64,000 nucleotides of DNA from CAZPNX01 sp964518765 (lineage in GTDB: Bacteria; Edwardsbacteria; AC1; EtOH8), in assembly GCA_964518765.1 (NCBI GenBank), contig CAZFJC010000014.1:1-64000 (forward strand). The letters run 5' to 3'. The position numbers and the translations under genes were made by a program. The notes under the pieces are model-generated. The model was not told where the DNA came from and searched no databases. It saw only the letters and a program-made list of their open reading frames with translations. Positions 42,612 to 52,138 of the stretch are shown here, piece after piece (the stretch's first letter is position 1; every line of letters starts with the position of its first letter).

Positions 42612-45600
42612 TTACTGGAACTTCACCGACACCACCTTGGACACCCCCAGCTGCTCCATGGTCACCCCGTAGAGCCGGTCGGCGATCTCCATGGTCCGTT
42701 TATTGTGGGTGATGACCATGAACTGGGTGCTGCCGGTGAAGTCTTTGAGCATGGCGCAGAAGCGCTGGACGTTGGCGTCGTCTAGGGGAGCGTCGATCTC
42801 GTCCAGCACGCAGAAGGGAGCCGGCTTCACCAGGTAGATGCCGAAGAGCATGGCGATGGCCGTCAACGCCTTCTCCCCGCCGGAAAGCAGGGTGATGGAT
42901 TTCATATTCTTGCCCATGGGGGTGGCCATGATCTCGATCTCGGCCTCCAGCGGGTCATCGCTACCGGACAGCCGGATGTCGGCCTCGCCCCCGATGAACA
43001 GCCTCTGAAAGATCTGGACGAAGCCGGTCTTGATGCCCTCCAGGGTCTGGAGGAACATGGCCTTGGCCGTCTCGTCGATACGTTTGATGGTGGCCGCCAG
43101 ATCCTCCTTGGCCGCCAGCAGGTCATCCCGCTGCTTGGACATGAAGCCGTAGCGCTGCTCCTCCTCCTCCAGCTCCTTGAGGGCGTCGAAGTTGATCCCT
43201 CCCAGCTTCTTTATGCGCAGACGCAGGTCGGCGATCCGGGGGCGGGCCGCCTCCGGGTCGAAGCCCTCCGGCACCGGCAGGGCTTCCAGCTCGGCCTCGT
43301 ACTCCTCGGCCAGGCGCCTACTCAGGTTGTCCCGGTCGTTGGCCACCCGCCCCTGCTCCAGCTGGGCCCGCGACAGGCTGGCCTGTAGCTGCTCGCTCTC
43401 CAGCCTGGTGCGGTGCAGGGCCTCCTCGGCCGACTTCATCAGGCCCAGCGACTTCTGCATCTGCTGCTGCAGGGCGTCCCGGCGGGACAGCACCTCGTCC
43501 CGGCGCCCGGCCATCTCCCTGAGCTCCAGGCTGATGCTTTCGTCCTCCTGCTTGAGCAGGGAGATGTTCCGCCCGGCCTCCTCGTCCAGCCCCCTCAGCT
43601 GCTGGATGCGCTCGATGGACTCGGTGCGGCGGGCCTCCATGTTGCGCAGCTCCTGCCTGGCCTGCTCCTGCTCGGCCTGGATCTGGGCCAGCCCCAGCGT
43701 CGCCTGGGAGACGGCCTGGGCCAGTTCCTCGCGCCTCTGGTCCATGGCCGCCAGCTCCCGCTCCCTCTGAGCCAGGGCCTCGCCCTCGTCCCGGTTGTTT
43801 TCGTCGAACTCCAGCGTGGTCTGCCGGGAGCGGGCGATCTCCGGCTCCAGCTCCTGCAGCATCGCCTGATGGCGTTGCGCCATCTCGGCCACCCTGGCTG
43901 CCCTGGCCGAACACTCCTCGTGGCGGGCGGAGATGGCCGACAGCCTGCCTGACAGCTCGGAGAGCTGGGATTGGTACTGCGACAGCTGGGAACGGGCCGC
44001 CTCCAGGGACTGCCGGGACGTTTCCACCAGGCGCCGCGACTCCTCCAGCCCGCGGGCCGAACGCTCCTGCCTTGCCCGGCAATCTTCTATCAGCTGGTCC
44101 AGTTCGTCCAGCCGCTGCTGGCGCCCCAGCAGCCCGTACTGGCCGGCCGGCAGGGACCCGGCCACCAGCCCTCCCCAGGGCTCTGCTATTTCGCCGGACC
44201 GGCTGGCGATCCTTTTTCCCGGATGGCGGCGGGAGAGCTGCCGCAGGTCGGTTCCCTCCGCGGCGATCAGGGCGTCGCCCAGCAGCATCTCCACCAGCGG
44301 GCGTAACCGCTCCGGGCATTCCACAAAACCGGCCGCCGCCCCGTCTATCCCCTCGCCGGCGGCCGGGGCGGGAACGGTGGCCGTCGGCAGCGCATCCAGC
44401 GGCACCAGGGTGGCCCAGCCGCACTGGCCCGTCTTCAGGGCCAGGGCCGCCAGCTCCATGGCCTGGCTGTCCTCCACCGCCACCCAGTGCAGCCTCTCGC
44501 CCAAAAGCGACTCCACCGCCCGCTGGCATCCCGCCCTGGCCTTGATGGATTCGGCCAGCGGCGCCGCCCGGCCCGCCAGCTCCGGCACGCGCTCCATTAG
44601 ATGCCTAACGCCCTGATGGTACCCCTCGCGTCTCTGCTGCAGCTCGGCCAGCAGCCCCTTCTCTTTTTCCAGTGAGGCCAGCTCAGACGAGACCTGGGAT
44701 AGCTCTTTCCCCTGCTCTTCGATGCTGCTGCGAAGCTCGGCCAGGCGCGCCTCCAGGGAGGCCTCCTCGCGGCGCAGCGCCTCCAGGGCTTGGGCGATTT
44801 CGTCGCGGCGCTGGCTCAGTTCAGCCAGCTGGGATTTTTGCATCACCAGCTCTGACTCCAGCGCCTTGCCCTCCTGGCGCAAAGCGGCCAGCTCCGATTC
44901 GGCCCCCTGATGCCGGCTCTCCAATCCGGCCAGCCTTTCCCGGCTCTCGGCCGTCCTCCTGACGGCCTCCATCAACTCGCCCCTAGCTTCGGCCAAGGCC
45001 GTCCGCCCCGAGGATATCTCGGCGTCCAGCGCCGCCAGCTCCGACTGCTTGGTGCGCAGCTGGTCGGTTCTGACCAAAAGTTCCTGCGAGGCCCTTCCCA
45101 TCCGCTCCTGGACCTCCCGGGTGCTGGCCTCTTGCTGGCCCATGGCCGCCAGCAGTGACTTGATCTCGGCCTCGCGGGCCCGCATGGTCTGCTCAATTCC
45201 GGCCCGCCGCTCGCGGATGACCGCCAGCCGGTTCTCGGAGCCGCGCATGGCCTCGGCCACTTCGGCGATCTGGTCCTGGATACGGCCGATCTGCCCCTCG
45301 TTTTCCTCCAGCAACTCCCGGGCTTGGGTGATCTCGGCCTCCCTCTGGTCCAGCTCTAAGGCCAGCTCCTGCCGTCGGGCTGAGGTGCTCTCGATGGCCT
45401 CGGCCAGCTCCCTCTCCTCGGAGGCCAGGCGCTCCCGGTCGAAGGCGGCCGCCTTCAGGTCCAGGTCCTTAAGCTCCGTCCGGAATCTTTCGTAGACCCT
45501 GGCCTTGCCGGCCTGGCGCCGCAGCGAGCGCAGCCTTTTTTCCACCTCGGCCACGATGTCCTGGATCCGCACCAGGTCCTCGGCGGTGGACTCCATGCGG

Positions 45601-46136
45601 CGCTGGGCGGCCTTCTTCTGCTGGCGGTACTTGGCTACCCCGGCCGCCTCCTCGAACAGCGAGCGCCTGATCGATGGGTCCTCGGACAGGATGGTCTCGA
45701 TCATCTTGGACTCGATGATCGAGTAGCTGTCCGCCCCCAGTCCGGTGTTGAGGAACAGGTCGACGATGTCCCGCAGCCGGCAGACCTTGTTGTTCAGCAG
45801 GTACTCGCTCTCCCCCGAGCGGAAAAGCCTCCGGGTGACCGAGACCTCGGCGTACTCCACCGGCAGGCGCCCCTCCTCGTTGGAGAAGACCAGGGTCACC
45901 TCGGCCATGGACAGCGGCTTCTCGTCCCGGGTGCCGTTGAAGATGACGTCCTCCATTTTGTCGGAGCGGAGCGACTTGGTGCTCTGCTCCCCCAGGCACC
46001 AGCGGATGGCGTCCACGATGTTGGTCTTGCCGCAGCCGTTGGGGCCGACGATGGCGGTGATGCCCTGGCCCACCTCCACCGTCACCTTGTGGGGGAAGGA
46101 CTTGAAGCCGAAAAGCTCTATGCGCGACAGGTACAT
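42612..46136 (-). CDS. smc: Chromosome segregation ATPase SMC
   Basis: This 1174-residue SMC has Walker A GPNGCGKTNIV (31-41), a Q-loop region, long coiled coils, a hinge near 510-650, the signature LLSGGEKALTAIAM and Walker B FCVLDEIDAPLDD. It compacts and segregates the chromosome with ScpA and ScpB, not in this window. The ATG at 46136 gives the standard MYL.RIELFGFKSF start; a GTG at 46169 adds 11 unusual residues. Confidence 0.97.
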   Translation of the reverse strand: MYLSRIELFGFKSFPHKVTVEVGQGITAIVGPNGCGKTNIVDAIRWCLGEQSTKSLRSDKMEDVIFNGTRDEKPLSMAEVTLVFSNEEGRLPVEYAEVSVTRRLFRSGESEYLLNNKVCRLRDIVDLFLNTGLGADSYSIIESKMIETILSEDPSIRRSLFEEAAGVAKYRQQKKAAQRRMESTAEDLVRIQDIVAEVEKRLRSLRRQAGKARVYERFRTELKDLDLKAAAFDRERLASEERELAEAIESTSARRQELALELDQREAEITQARELLEENEGQIGRIQDQIAEVAEAMRGSENRLAVIRERRAGIEQTMRAREAEIKSLLAAMGQQEASTREVQERMGRASQELLVRTDQLRTKQSELAALDAEISSGRTALAEARGELMEAVRRTAESRERLAGLESRHQGAESELAALRQEGKALESELVMQKSQLAELSQRRDEIAQALEALRREEASLEARLAELRSSIEEQGKELSQVSSELASLEKEKGLLAELQQRREGYHQGVRHLMERVPELAGRAAPLAESIKARAGCQRAVESLLGERLHWVAVEDSQAMELAALALKTGQCGWATLVPLDALPTATVPAPAAGEGIDGAAAGFVECPERLRPLVEMLLGDALIAAEGTDLRQLSRRHPGKRIASRSGEIAEPWGGLVAGSLPAGQYGLLGRQQRLDELDQLIEDCRARQERSARGLEESRRLVETSRQSLEAARSQLSQYQSQLSELSGRLSAISARHEECSARAARVAEMAQRHQAMLQELEPEIARSRQTTLEFDENNRDEGEALAQRERELAAMDQRREELAQAVSQATLGLAQIQAEQEQARQELRNMEARRTESIERIQQLRGLDEEAGRNISLLKQEDESISLELREMAGRRDEVLSRRDALQQQMQKSLGLMKSAEEALHRTRLESEQLQASLSRAQLEQGRVANDRDNLSRRLAEEYEAELEALPVPEGFDPEAARPRIADLRLRIKKLGGINFDALKELEEEEQRYGFMSKQRDDLLAAKEDLAATIKRIDETAKAMFLQTLEGIKTGFVQIFQRLFIGGEADIRLSGSDDPLEAEIEIMATPMGKNMKSITLLSGGEKALTAIAMLFGIYLVKPAPFCVLDEIDAPLDDANVQRFCAMLKDFTGSTQFMVITHNKRTMEIADRLYGVTMEQLGVSKVVSVKFQ

Positions 46137-46214
46137 GTTCTGGCTCTGATAGTCTGGTAATTTTACCACTTTAGGCCCGAAGCGTCAACATTAAAAGCCG
46201 CCGGGCGGGAGGAC

Positions 46215-46265
46215 GGACCGCCCCCCCGGAAATACAAGGGGGGCGGTCCGGACGGGCCGCCCCCC
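46215..46265. terminator. Overlapping GC hairpins after the 46286-47959 gene
   Basis: Three arms allow two exclusive stems: GGACCGCCCCCC (46215-46226) with GGGGGGCGGTCC (46238-46249), or GGGGGGCGG (46238-46246) with CCGCCCCCC (46257-46265). Read on the minus strand the second stem is followed by TTGTATTT, fitting an intrinsic terminator for the secreted-protein gene upstream of smc. Confidence 0.7.
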
Positions 46266-46285
46266 TTGCTTTTTTGATGATATTG

Positions 46286-47959
46286 CTATTTTATTACCGT
46301 TATCTTGCCATATTTCTTTTGCCCTGCCGCCTCCAGGGCGCAGAGGTAGGTGCCCCCGGCCAGGCCCCGAAGGTCCAGCCGGGCCGAGTTCCGCCCGGCC
46401 GCGCCCCGTCTCTGCAACCTCCGCACCTCCTGCCCCGTTATGTTGTACAGCCTGAGGCCGTACTCCCCGGCCACCGGCAATTCGAACAGGACCTCGGTCC
46501 GGCCCCGGGCCGGGTTGGGGCGGTTTTCCAGTGCAAGCTTGTCCTTGCGGATTTTTCCCGCGGACTCGCCACTGACGCCGTCATACCACCACCACATGAA
46601 GCCGGTGTTCACCCTTTGGTAATAGATCGGGTCGAAAAAACCATACGGCGCCCCGACGTGCATGGCGATGTGCGGGTAGTCGTAGCCGCCGTTGTCGTCG
46701 GTCACCTGCCAATTGCCGTAGGTGGCCCCGTTGTCGGTTGACCAGGCGGCCCAGATGTTCATGGCGGCGTCGCCCTCGACGTTGTCCCGGTAGGAGAGCA
46801 CCAGGTCGCCGTTGGCGTCGAGCGCGAAGTTGGCGAAGCTGGGGATAACCGTCCCGGCCTCGTCGGTGGGGTGGATCAGGGTGGCCACCCAGCCGCCCGA
46901 GGTCAGGTGGTAGTCGACCAGCCCGGTGTTCGGCCCGTAGCCCCCGGCCGCCGTGGTATCCATAAACAGCCAGGTGGCAAAGTGCGGGTAACCATCCTTG
47001 TCAACCGCGATGCCCACGTCGTAGCCATGGCCCGGCCAGCCGAGCCAGCCGCCGTAGGGCGCCCAGGTCAGCGGTGTCCAGTTGTTCCCGTTGTCGTAGG
47101 ACATCCGGTAGAAGAACGACATGGTGGTGTCGGTCCCGTCCCCGCTGACGCGCCCGGCGCAGGTGCCGATCATCACCGTGTCCCCGCTGGGCGAGCAGAA
47201 GATCTGCAGCTGGTTGACGTAGCCCTCGGCCACCGAGTCGTGCACCACCACCCCGCTCGGGAACAGCGCCAGGCTGTCCTCGGTCCCGTAGAGGTCGTAG
47301 TAGACCAGGAAACGGCTCGACCAAGTGTAGCCGTTGTCGTCCGAATAGTAGTAGAAGGCCGCGTCCGGGGTGTAGTCGCCCCAGTAGTTGGCGCAGGCGT
47401 GTATCCGCCCGTTAGTCCCCTTGACCCCGTTGACCACGTAGATGCCGGCCCCGGGCACGCCCTGCCCGGTGGTGTCGATGCAGACCGGGGTGGCCCAAAG
47501 CCCGCCGCCGTAGCCCAGGTCGTCCCAGGTGACGTAGGCCCCCTCGTCGCCGGCGCTCCAGCCCCGGTTGAAAAAGGCGAAGGGCAGCTGGTTAGCCAGG
47601 TCGCACATGGCGGAGGGATAGCGGATGCTGCCGCTTACCAGCGGGCCCTGCCTTAGATAGGTGCTGCCGTGGTCGAGGCTTGTTAGATTGTAAAGGTTGC
47701 CGTCGGTTCCCCGGAAGATGAGGTTCATGGCGTCGGCGGCCGGGTCGTAGTCCATGGCCCGCACCGAGGAGATGTAGCAGGAGTAGGCGTGGACGTCGGC
47801 CAGCACCGAGTCCTCCTGGTTCCTGCCGGGCGCCCCGGGGGCGCCGGCGTACGGGTCGCCGTCCCGGTCCCAGGCCCTCGGCACCGTGCCCAGCGGCAGG
47901 GCCTGGGCCAGGCAGGCCGACACGGCCAGCACGGCCAGAAACAGACATGTTTTTCCCAT
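46286..47959 (-). CDS. Secreted repeat protein with C-terminal sorting domain, paralogue A
   Basis: This 557-residue exported protein has an N-terminal signal (residues 1-21; VSAC within it could also be a lipobox), then a beta-rich BNR/sialidase-like body with repeated Asp/Gly/Trp motifs (SYDNGNNWTPLTW, SDDNGYTWSSRF, STDNGATYGNW). The end is a sorting domain (RPNPARGRTEVLFELPVAG ... KKYGKITVIK). No catalytic residues of sialidases were identified. It is a paralogue of 59735-61411 and shares a 456-base identical internal segment. It has its own TTGACA-17-TAAAAT promoter, GGAGG site and terminator. It is probably a surface adhesin or glycan-binding protein; function unproven. Confidence 0.88.
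   Translation of the reverse strand: MGKTCLFLAVLAVSACLAQALPLGTVPRAWDRDGDPYAGAPGAPGRNQEDSVLADVHAYSCYISSVRAMDYDPAADAMNLIFRGTDGNLYNLTSLDHGSTYLRQGPLVSGSIRYPSAMCDLANQLPFAFFNRGWSAGDEGAYVTWDDLGYGGGLWATPVCIDTTGQGVPGAGIYVVNGVKGTNGRIHACANYWGDYTPDAAFYYYSDDNGYTWSSRFLVYYDLYGTEDSLALFPSGVVVHDSVAEGYVNQLQIFCSPSGDTVMIGTCAGRVSGDGTDTTMSFFYRMSYDNGNNWTPLTWAPYGGWLGWPGHGYDVGIAVDKDGYPHFATWLFMDTTAAGGYGPNTGLVDYHLTSGGWVATLIHPTDEAGTVIPSFANFALDANGDLVLSYRDNVEGDAAMNIWAAWSTDNGATYGNWQVTDDNGGYDYPHIAMHVGAPYGFFDPIYYQRVNTGFMWWWYDGVSGESAGKIRKDKLALENRPNPARGRTEVLFELPVAGEYGLRLYNITGQEVRRLQRRGAAGRNSARLDLRGLAGGTYLCALEAAGQKKYGKITVIK
46781..47236. repeat. 456-base segment identical to 60242-60697
   Basis: By direct reading every base from 46781 to 47236 matches 60242-60697 (offset 13461) with single mismatches at both boundaries. 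It lies inside paralogue A. The identity covers synonymous sites, whereas the C-terminal parts of the two proteins are clearly diverged. Confidence 0.9.
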
Positions 47960-48002
47960 TTCTTCCTCCTTCGCTTTGTTGTTATGCTATGTTCCAATCG
48001 TG

Positions 48003-48031
48003 ATTTTACCACTTTGATATACCATTGTCAA
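48003..48031 (-). promoter_or_regulatory. Sigma-70 type promoter of paralogue A
   Basis: On the minus strand TTGACA (48031-48026) and TAAAAT (48008-48003) are 17 bases apart, about 40 bases before the start. The -35 box begins just after the T-tract of the upstream terminator. Confidence 0.8.
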
Positions 48032-48034
48032 CAA

Positions 48035-48065
48035 AAAAGGCCGGCGCCCTTGGCGCCGGCCTTTT
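48035..48065 (-). terminator. Strong intrinsic terminator of the PEGA lipoprotein gene
   Basis: A perfect 14-base-pair stem (AAAAGGCCGGCGCC / GGCGCCGGCCTTTT) with a 3-base loop ends in a run of T on the minus strand, 15 bases after the stop. Confidence 0.9.
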
Positions 48066-48079
48066 CATGGCTGGTCCCC

Positions 48080-49345
48080 TCATTCGGTCTCGGTCCTCAG
48101 CACCAGCAGGTCGTAGTACTCCATGAAGTATAGGAACCGGCCGTCCTGGGACTGGGCCATTCTCATGGGGAACTGGCCCAGGGACATGTTGAAGACCCCG
48201 GTCCAGGTGCTGCGGTCGTAGAGGAAGATCTTGCCCACCGGCAGGGGCGGAGGCGGAGCGACGCCTACGACCGGCCCCGGGGTGCGGAATATCCAAAAGC
48301 CCTCCCCGTTGCCGCTGAAGCAGGCCCCCCAGATGTAGTCCCCCTCAGGCAGGGCGCCTCCGAAGGGCAATGGTGCGGTCTCGATGGGCGTCCAGGAGGC
48401 CACCATCACCGGAACGAACACCTCCGGCGAAAGGTCGTAGCCAAATACTTTGCAGTAGCCGGCCAGCTGGTCGTCATCGGTGCGGAAGATGGTGCCCGGT
48501 GTCGGCAGGGTGGCCATGTCGTCGGCCACCTCCCCGCTCTCCAGGTTTATCCTTTGGAACCTCTGGGCATCCGTCAGGGTCACGTAGAAGTATCGGCTGG
48601 CGGCGTCGACCGCCAGATCATTGGGACAGCCAGATAAGCTTATGGTCCGCTGCAGGGAGCCGTCATGGGGCCCCAGCACCATCGCCCTCTGCCCGGCGCT
48701 GTCCGCCGCCAGCAGCGTCCGGCCGTCGGGGGTATAGGCCAGCCGGTCGAATCTGGTGCCGGTCGCCGGCACCGACCAGCCGACCGTCTGCCAGCTGTCG
48801 AGATCAACTATCTTGACGGTGTCGGTGACGCAAACCGCCAGCCGGCCCAGTCCGGGATGGCAGGCCAGCCTTGCGGCCTCCGCTCCGGCCGTGATCTCCC
48901 CGATCTTGGCCACGGTGGAGTCGATGATCTGGTAGACGCCGAGCCAGGGGACGTATTTATGGCTCAGGTAGAGCCGCTGGCGCACCGGATCGTAGGCCAT
49001 GTCCCTCGGCGGCACCGGCAGCGTCACCTTGGCAGTCACGTGCGGATTTATGGCCGTCAGGGTTAGGTTCATCCGCCGCGTCTCACCTGGCCTGATGTCT
49101 ATGGAGCCCTGGTAGGTTCTGAATTTGGAGAGCTTCAAGCTGACGGTCCGGATACCGACCGGTATCCCCTCCACCTTGGCCGGCGTCCGCTGGCCTGTGA
49201 AGGTACCGTCCACATAGATGGCCGCGTTCGAGGGCAGAGAGGTGACGATCAGCGACCCCACCTCCGGATAGACCGGCTTGTGCCGGCAGCCGGAGGCCGC
49301 CAGGGCCGCCAGCAGGAGGAGCGGAAGGCAATGTCTCTTTCTCAT
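48080..49345 (-). CDS. Lipoprotein with PEGA domain and beta-propeller
   Basis: This 421-residue protein has a lipoprotein signal (AASGC, Cys20), a PEGA domain (about 30-97, GSLIVTSLPSNAAIYVDGTF) and a YVTN-like propeller (for example FDRLAYTPDGRTLLAADSAG). It is likely anchored to a membrane facing the periplasm or outside. It begins 4 bases after the TonB-type receptor gene, so the two are co-transcribed and may act together. No enzyme motif is seen. Confidence 0.88.
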   Translation of the reverse strand: MRKRHCLPLLLLAALAASGCRHKPVYPEVGSLIVTSLPSNAAIYVDGTFTGQRTPAKVEGIPVGIRTVSLKLSKFRTYQGSIDIRPGETRRMNLTLTAINPHVTAKVTLPVPPRDMAYDPVRQRLYLSHKYVPWLGVYQIIDSTVAKIGEITAGAEAARLACHPGLGRLAVCVTDTVKIVDLDSWQTVGWSVPATGTRFDRLAYTPDGRTLLAADSAGQRAMVLGPHDGSLQRTISLSGCPNDLAVDAASRYFYVTLTDAQRFQRINLESGEVADDMATLPTPGTIFRTDDDQLAGYCKVFGYDLSPEVFVPVMVASWTPIETAPLPFGGALPEGDYIWGACFSGNGEGFWIFRTPGPVVGVAPPPPLPVGKIFLYDRSTWTGVFNMSLGQFPMRMAQSQDGRFLYFMEYYDLLVLRTETE

Positions 49346-49349
49346 GGCC

Positions 49350-52055
49350 TCACCAGTTTACCGTCAGCCCCGCCCGCAGCAGGCGGGGGGCTCCGGTCAG
49401 AACCGGGTTTTCGTCGTACTGCTTCCGGAAGAACGACCAGCGGTCATACTGCTCGTCCACGGTGAAGACGCCGTCCCCGTTGGCGTCCCCCTCCCGGTCG
49501 TAGTAGGGGCTGTCGCTCAGGTAGTCCACCCGGGGCGGCAGAGGCTGCCAATCGTTGGCGTAGGCGTCATAGGGCCCGATCTCGCGGACTAGGCTGCTGT
49601 TGCCGTTGTCCCAGTCGAAGAGGTTGAGGATCTCCAGGGTCAGCCCGGCCCGAAACGGCCCCAGCTTGAAGGTTTTCGCCAGGCGCATATCAATCTGCTT
49701 GGTGGACGGGTAGCGGGCTGAATTGGGTTCCGGCGTCTCCTGGTTGAGCTTGTTAACCACCATAGGAGTGTAGGGCAGTCCGCTTCCGAATTGGAAGAAA
49801 AGGCTGAGCCGGCTGTCGGCCAGCAGCCAGCGGCTCAGCTGGCTGGCGCCGGTTGGCTCGCTGTTGAAGACGGAGAACTCGCCTACCAGCTTGTTCCGCT
49901 GGTCGAAGTCAAGCGGCACCTCCTTCCGTTCCATGGTGCCCAGCGACTCACCGGTGACCGTGGCCAGGTACTGCTCCAGCACCTGGGCGGGGTCGGAGCC
50001 GGTGCCTACCGCCCAAGCCAGGCAGTAGCGGACGCTGCCGGTGAAGTGCTTGCCGAAGTGCTTCCTGGCCGCCAGCTCCAGGCCGGTGGAGTTGGCTTGC
50101 TCGATGTTCTCGTACTGGTAGTAGCCCTCCGGGGTGGCCGGCACATAGTTGATGGAGATTAGGTCCTTGACGTCCTTGTAGTAGATGGCTACGTCCAGGC
50201 TCAGCTCCGGAGTCAGCTCGGTGACGGTGCCGAACTCGATGGAGGTGGTCCGGGGCGGGTTGAGCGAGGGGTTTCCCAGGATATTGCCCTTGACCTGCTG
50301 GGGCCCGGACTTATCGATGTATTGGTAGAGCTGTTGGAACAGGGGCATCTGAAAGAAACGTCCGTACCCGAAACGGAAGGTGGTGGTGGTGGAGATCACG
50401 TAGGACAGCCCCAGCCTGGGGCTTATGGCCGATTTGGGCCCGGGCCGCAGGCCGTTGCCCCTGCCCGCCCAGAGGCTGCTGTCGACTTCGCCTACCTTAG
50501 GGTCCAGCCGCTGGTAGCGCAGCCCGCCGTTGATGACCAGGCCTTCGTATTCTACCTTGTCGTGCAGGTAGAACCCCTGGACGCTGGGCCGGCGGTAGTA
50601 CTCGTCTACGATGGGCTTGCCGGTGGCGGTGGAGTACAGGTGGAAGTTCTTAATAGCGTACCAGCTGAGCTGGGCTCCAGCCTTGAGCTGGTGGCGGGGG
50701 CCGGCCTGGTATAGCAGCTCAGCCTTGGCAAACTTCTCCTCGGTGGAGCGGTCACGGTACTGCCAATAGCAGCCATAGCGGTAGAATATCGGCCGGTCGT
50801 AGCTGTAGGGATTGTACCCGGCGGTGAACACCAGCTGGCTGTCCTGGCCGTAGTAGACCTGGTTGTCCAGGTAGTCGAAGAAGCGGATGTCCTCCCACCA
50901 GTGCCGGCCGATATCCCAGAAGGTGTCCCTGACGCCGAAACGGCCCTGGTTATGGAAGCGTCCCACCGTCATCTGGTAGAAGGCCGACTTGGAGAGCGAT
51001 TGGTTTAGGCTCAGAGCCGCCAAAGAGCCCTTCCGCAGGTCGGAGCGATAATTGTTGGGCAGGTAGTACCAGTCGTGGTTATAACGGCTGTACTGGGAGC
51101 GCGAGGCGGCCGCCAGAACGCTGAACCGCATCTGGGAGGGAAGTTGGGCGGTGGCCTTGCCCAACCAGGAATAATCCTGACGGTCCTGGTGGGGCACTAG
51201 GCTCCGATGGGGGTCCCAGTCGTCGGTTAGCGAGACCTCGCCAGCCCCGAACACCGTCAGCCGGCTGCTCCAAAGGGGCCGCCCCCAGTCGGCCTGGAGC
51301 GACCTGAAGCCGCGGCCGCTCCGGGGATCGAACAGGGCACCGTCGTTTAACTGAAGGTTGAACTTGCCGTCCCGTCCATCCTTGACCGAGGCGTTGATGA
51401 CGCCGGACATGGCCTGACCGTACTCGGCGTTGTAGACCCCGGTCAGCAGGCTGAGCTCGGAAAGGGCATTGGTGTTCACCAGCAGGCCGGTGTAGCCCTC
51501 GGTGGCGTCCTTGACCGAGATCCCGTCGATGAGGTAATCTACCTCGTCGGAGCGTCCCCCGCGGACGTGAAGCGCCTCGCCTAGGCGAACCACCCCGCTC
51601 TGGGCGGCGATGGCCTGTTGGACGTTGTCCCACGGCATCTGCTCCAGTTCCGAGCTCTGGATGGTCCTCATGGTGGCCGTCAGGTCCTTGTCCACGATCG
51701 GCCGCTGGGCCACCACCGTCACCCCGTCAGTTGAGATGGGCTCGACCTTGAGCCGGAAGTTGATGCGGGTGGTCAGGTCGCGGTTGCAGCGGACGTCGAC
51801 CACCGTGGTCGGCTGGTAGCCTATCAGGGAGGCCTTCAGCGAATATCTGCCCGGCGGCAGGTTGATGACGTAGTATTGGCCGTCCTGATCGGTGATGGCG
51901 CCGTGCTCCGTCCCCGCCACGCTTATCAGCACACCGATCAGGGGCTCGCCGGTGGCGGCGTCTACCACCCGGCCGGCAATCTTACCGGTCCCGGCCGCCC
52001 AGGCCGTGGCCGTAGTTAAAAAGACCATGGCCGCCAGCAGGCTGATGGCTCTCAT
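49350..52055 (-). CDS. TonB-dependent receptor-like outer-membrane barrel 1
   Basis: This 901-residue protein has a signal peptide (1-21), a carboxypeptidase-regulatory-like domain (about 25-105, GKIAGRVVDAATGEPLIGVL), a plug (about 110-230, VRGGRSDEVDYLIDGISV) and a beta-barrel ending in an aromatic residue (GLTVNW). The layout is that of SusC/CirA-like receptors of FCB bacteria. AAGGA precedes the ATG. It pairs with the PEGA lipoprotein. A homologue is encoded at 56460-59483. The ligand is unknown. Confidence 0.9.
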   Translation of the reverse strand: MRAISLLAAMVFLTTATAWAAGTGKIAGRVVDAATGEPLIGVLISVAGTEHGAITDQDGQYYVINLPPGRYSLKASLIGYQPTTVVDVRCNRDLTTRINFRLKVEPISTDGVTVVAQRPIVDKDLTATMRTIQSSELEQMPWDNVQQAIAAQSGVVRLGEALHVRGGRSDEVDYLIDGISVKDATEGYTGLLVNTNALSELSLLTGVYNAEYGQAMSGVINASVKDGRDGKFNLQLNDGALFDPRSGRGFRSLQADWGRPLWSSRLTVFGAGEVSLTDDWDPHRSLVPHQDRQDYSWLGKATAQLPSQMRFSVLAAASRSQYSRYNHDWYYLPNNYRSDLRKGSLAALSLNQSLSKSAFYQMTVGRFHNQGRFGVRDTFWDIGRHWWEDIRFFDYLDNQVYYGQDSQLVFTAGYNPYSYDRPIFYRYGCYWQYRDRSTEEKFAKAELLYQAGPRHQLKAGAQLSWYAIKNFHLYSTATGKPIVDEYYRRPSVQGFYLHDKVEYEGLVINGGLRYQRLDPKVGEVDSSLWAGRGNGLRPGPKSAISPRLGLSYVISTTTTFRFGYGRFFQMPLFQQLYQYIDKSGPQQVKGNILGNPSLNPPRTTSIEFGTVTELTPELSLDVAIYYKDVKDLISINYVPATPEGYYQYENIEQANSTGLELAARKHFGKHFTGSVRYCLAWAVGTGSDPAQVLEQYLATVTGESLGTMERKEVPLDFDQRNKLVGEFSVFNSEPTGASQLSRWLLADSRLSLFFQFGSGLPYTPMVVNKLNQETPEPNSARYPSTKQIDMRLAKTFKLGPFRAGLTLEILNLFDWDNGNSSLVREIGPYDAYANDWQPLPPRVDYLSDSPYYDREGDANGDGVFTVDEQYDRWSFFRKQYDENPVLTGAPRLLRAGLTVNW

Positions 52056-52079
52056 CGGTCCTTCGTATATATTGAAAGA

Positions 52080-52106
52080 GGGGGACGACGGTAGCCGCCG
52101 TCCCCC
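52080..52106 (-). terminator. Hairpin terminator after the PorV-like gene
   Basis: The stem GGGGGACG / CGTCCCCC extends inward after one mismatch and is followed on the minus strand by TCTTTC. It lies between two operons of the surface block. Confidence 0.65.
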
Positions 52107-52138
52107 TTATGGATTGTTTCCCCCAGGCTGTGCCCGTT

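Noticed and set aside
46286..47959. Sialidase assignment for the surface paralogues
   Set aside because: The Asp/Gly/Trp repeats resemble BNR propellers, but no catalytic Arg triad, Tyr or Asp pattern was found.
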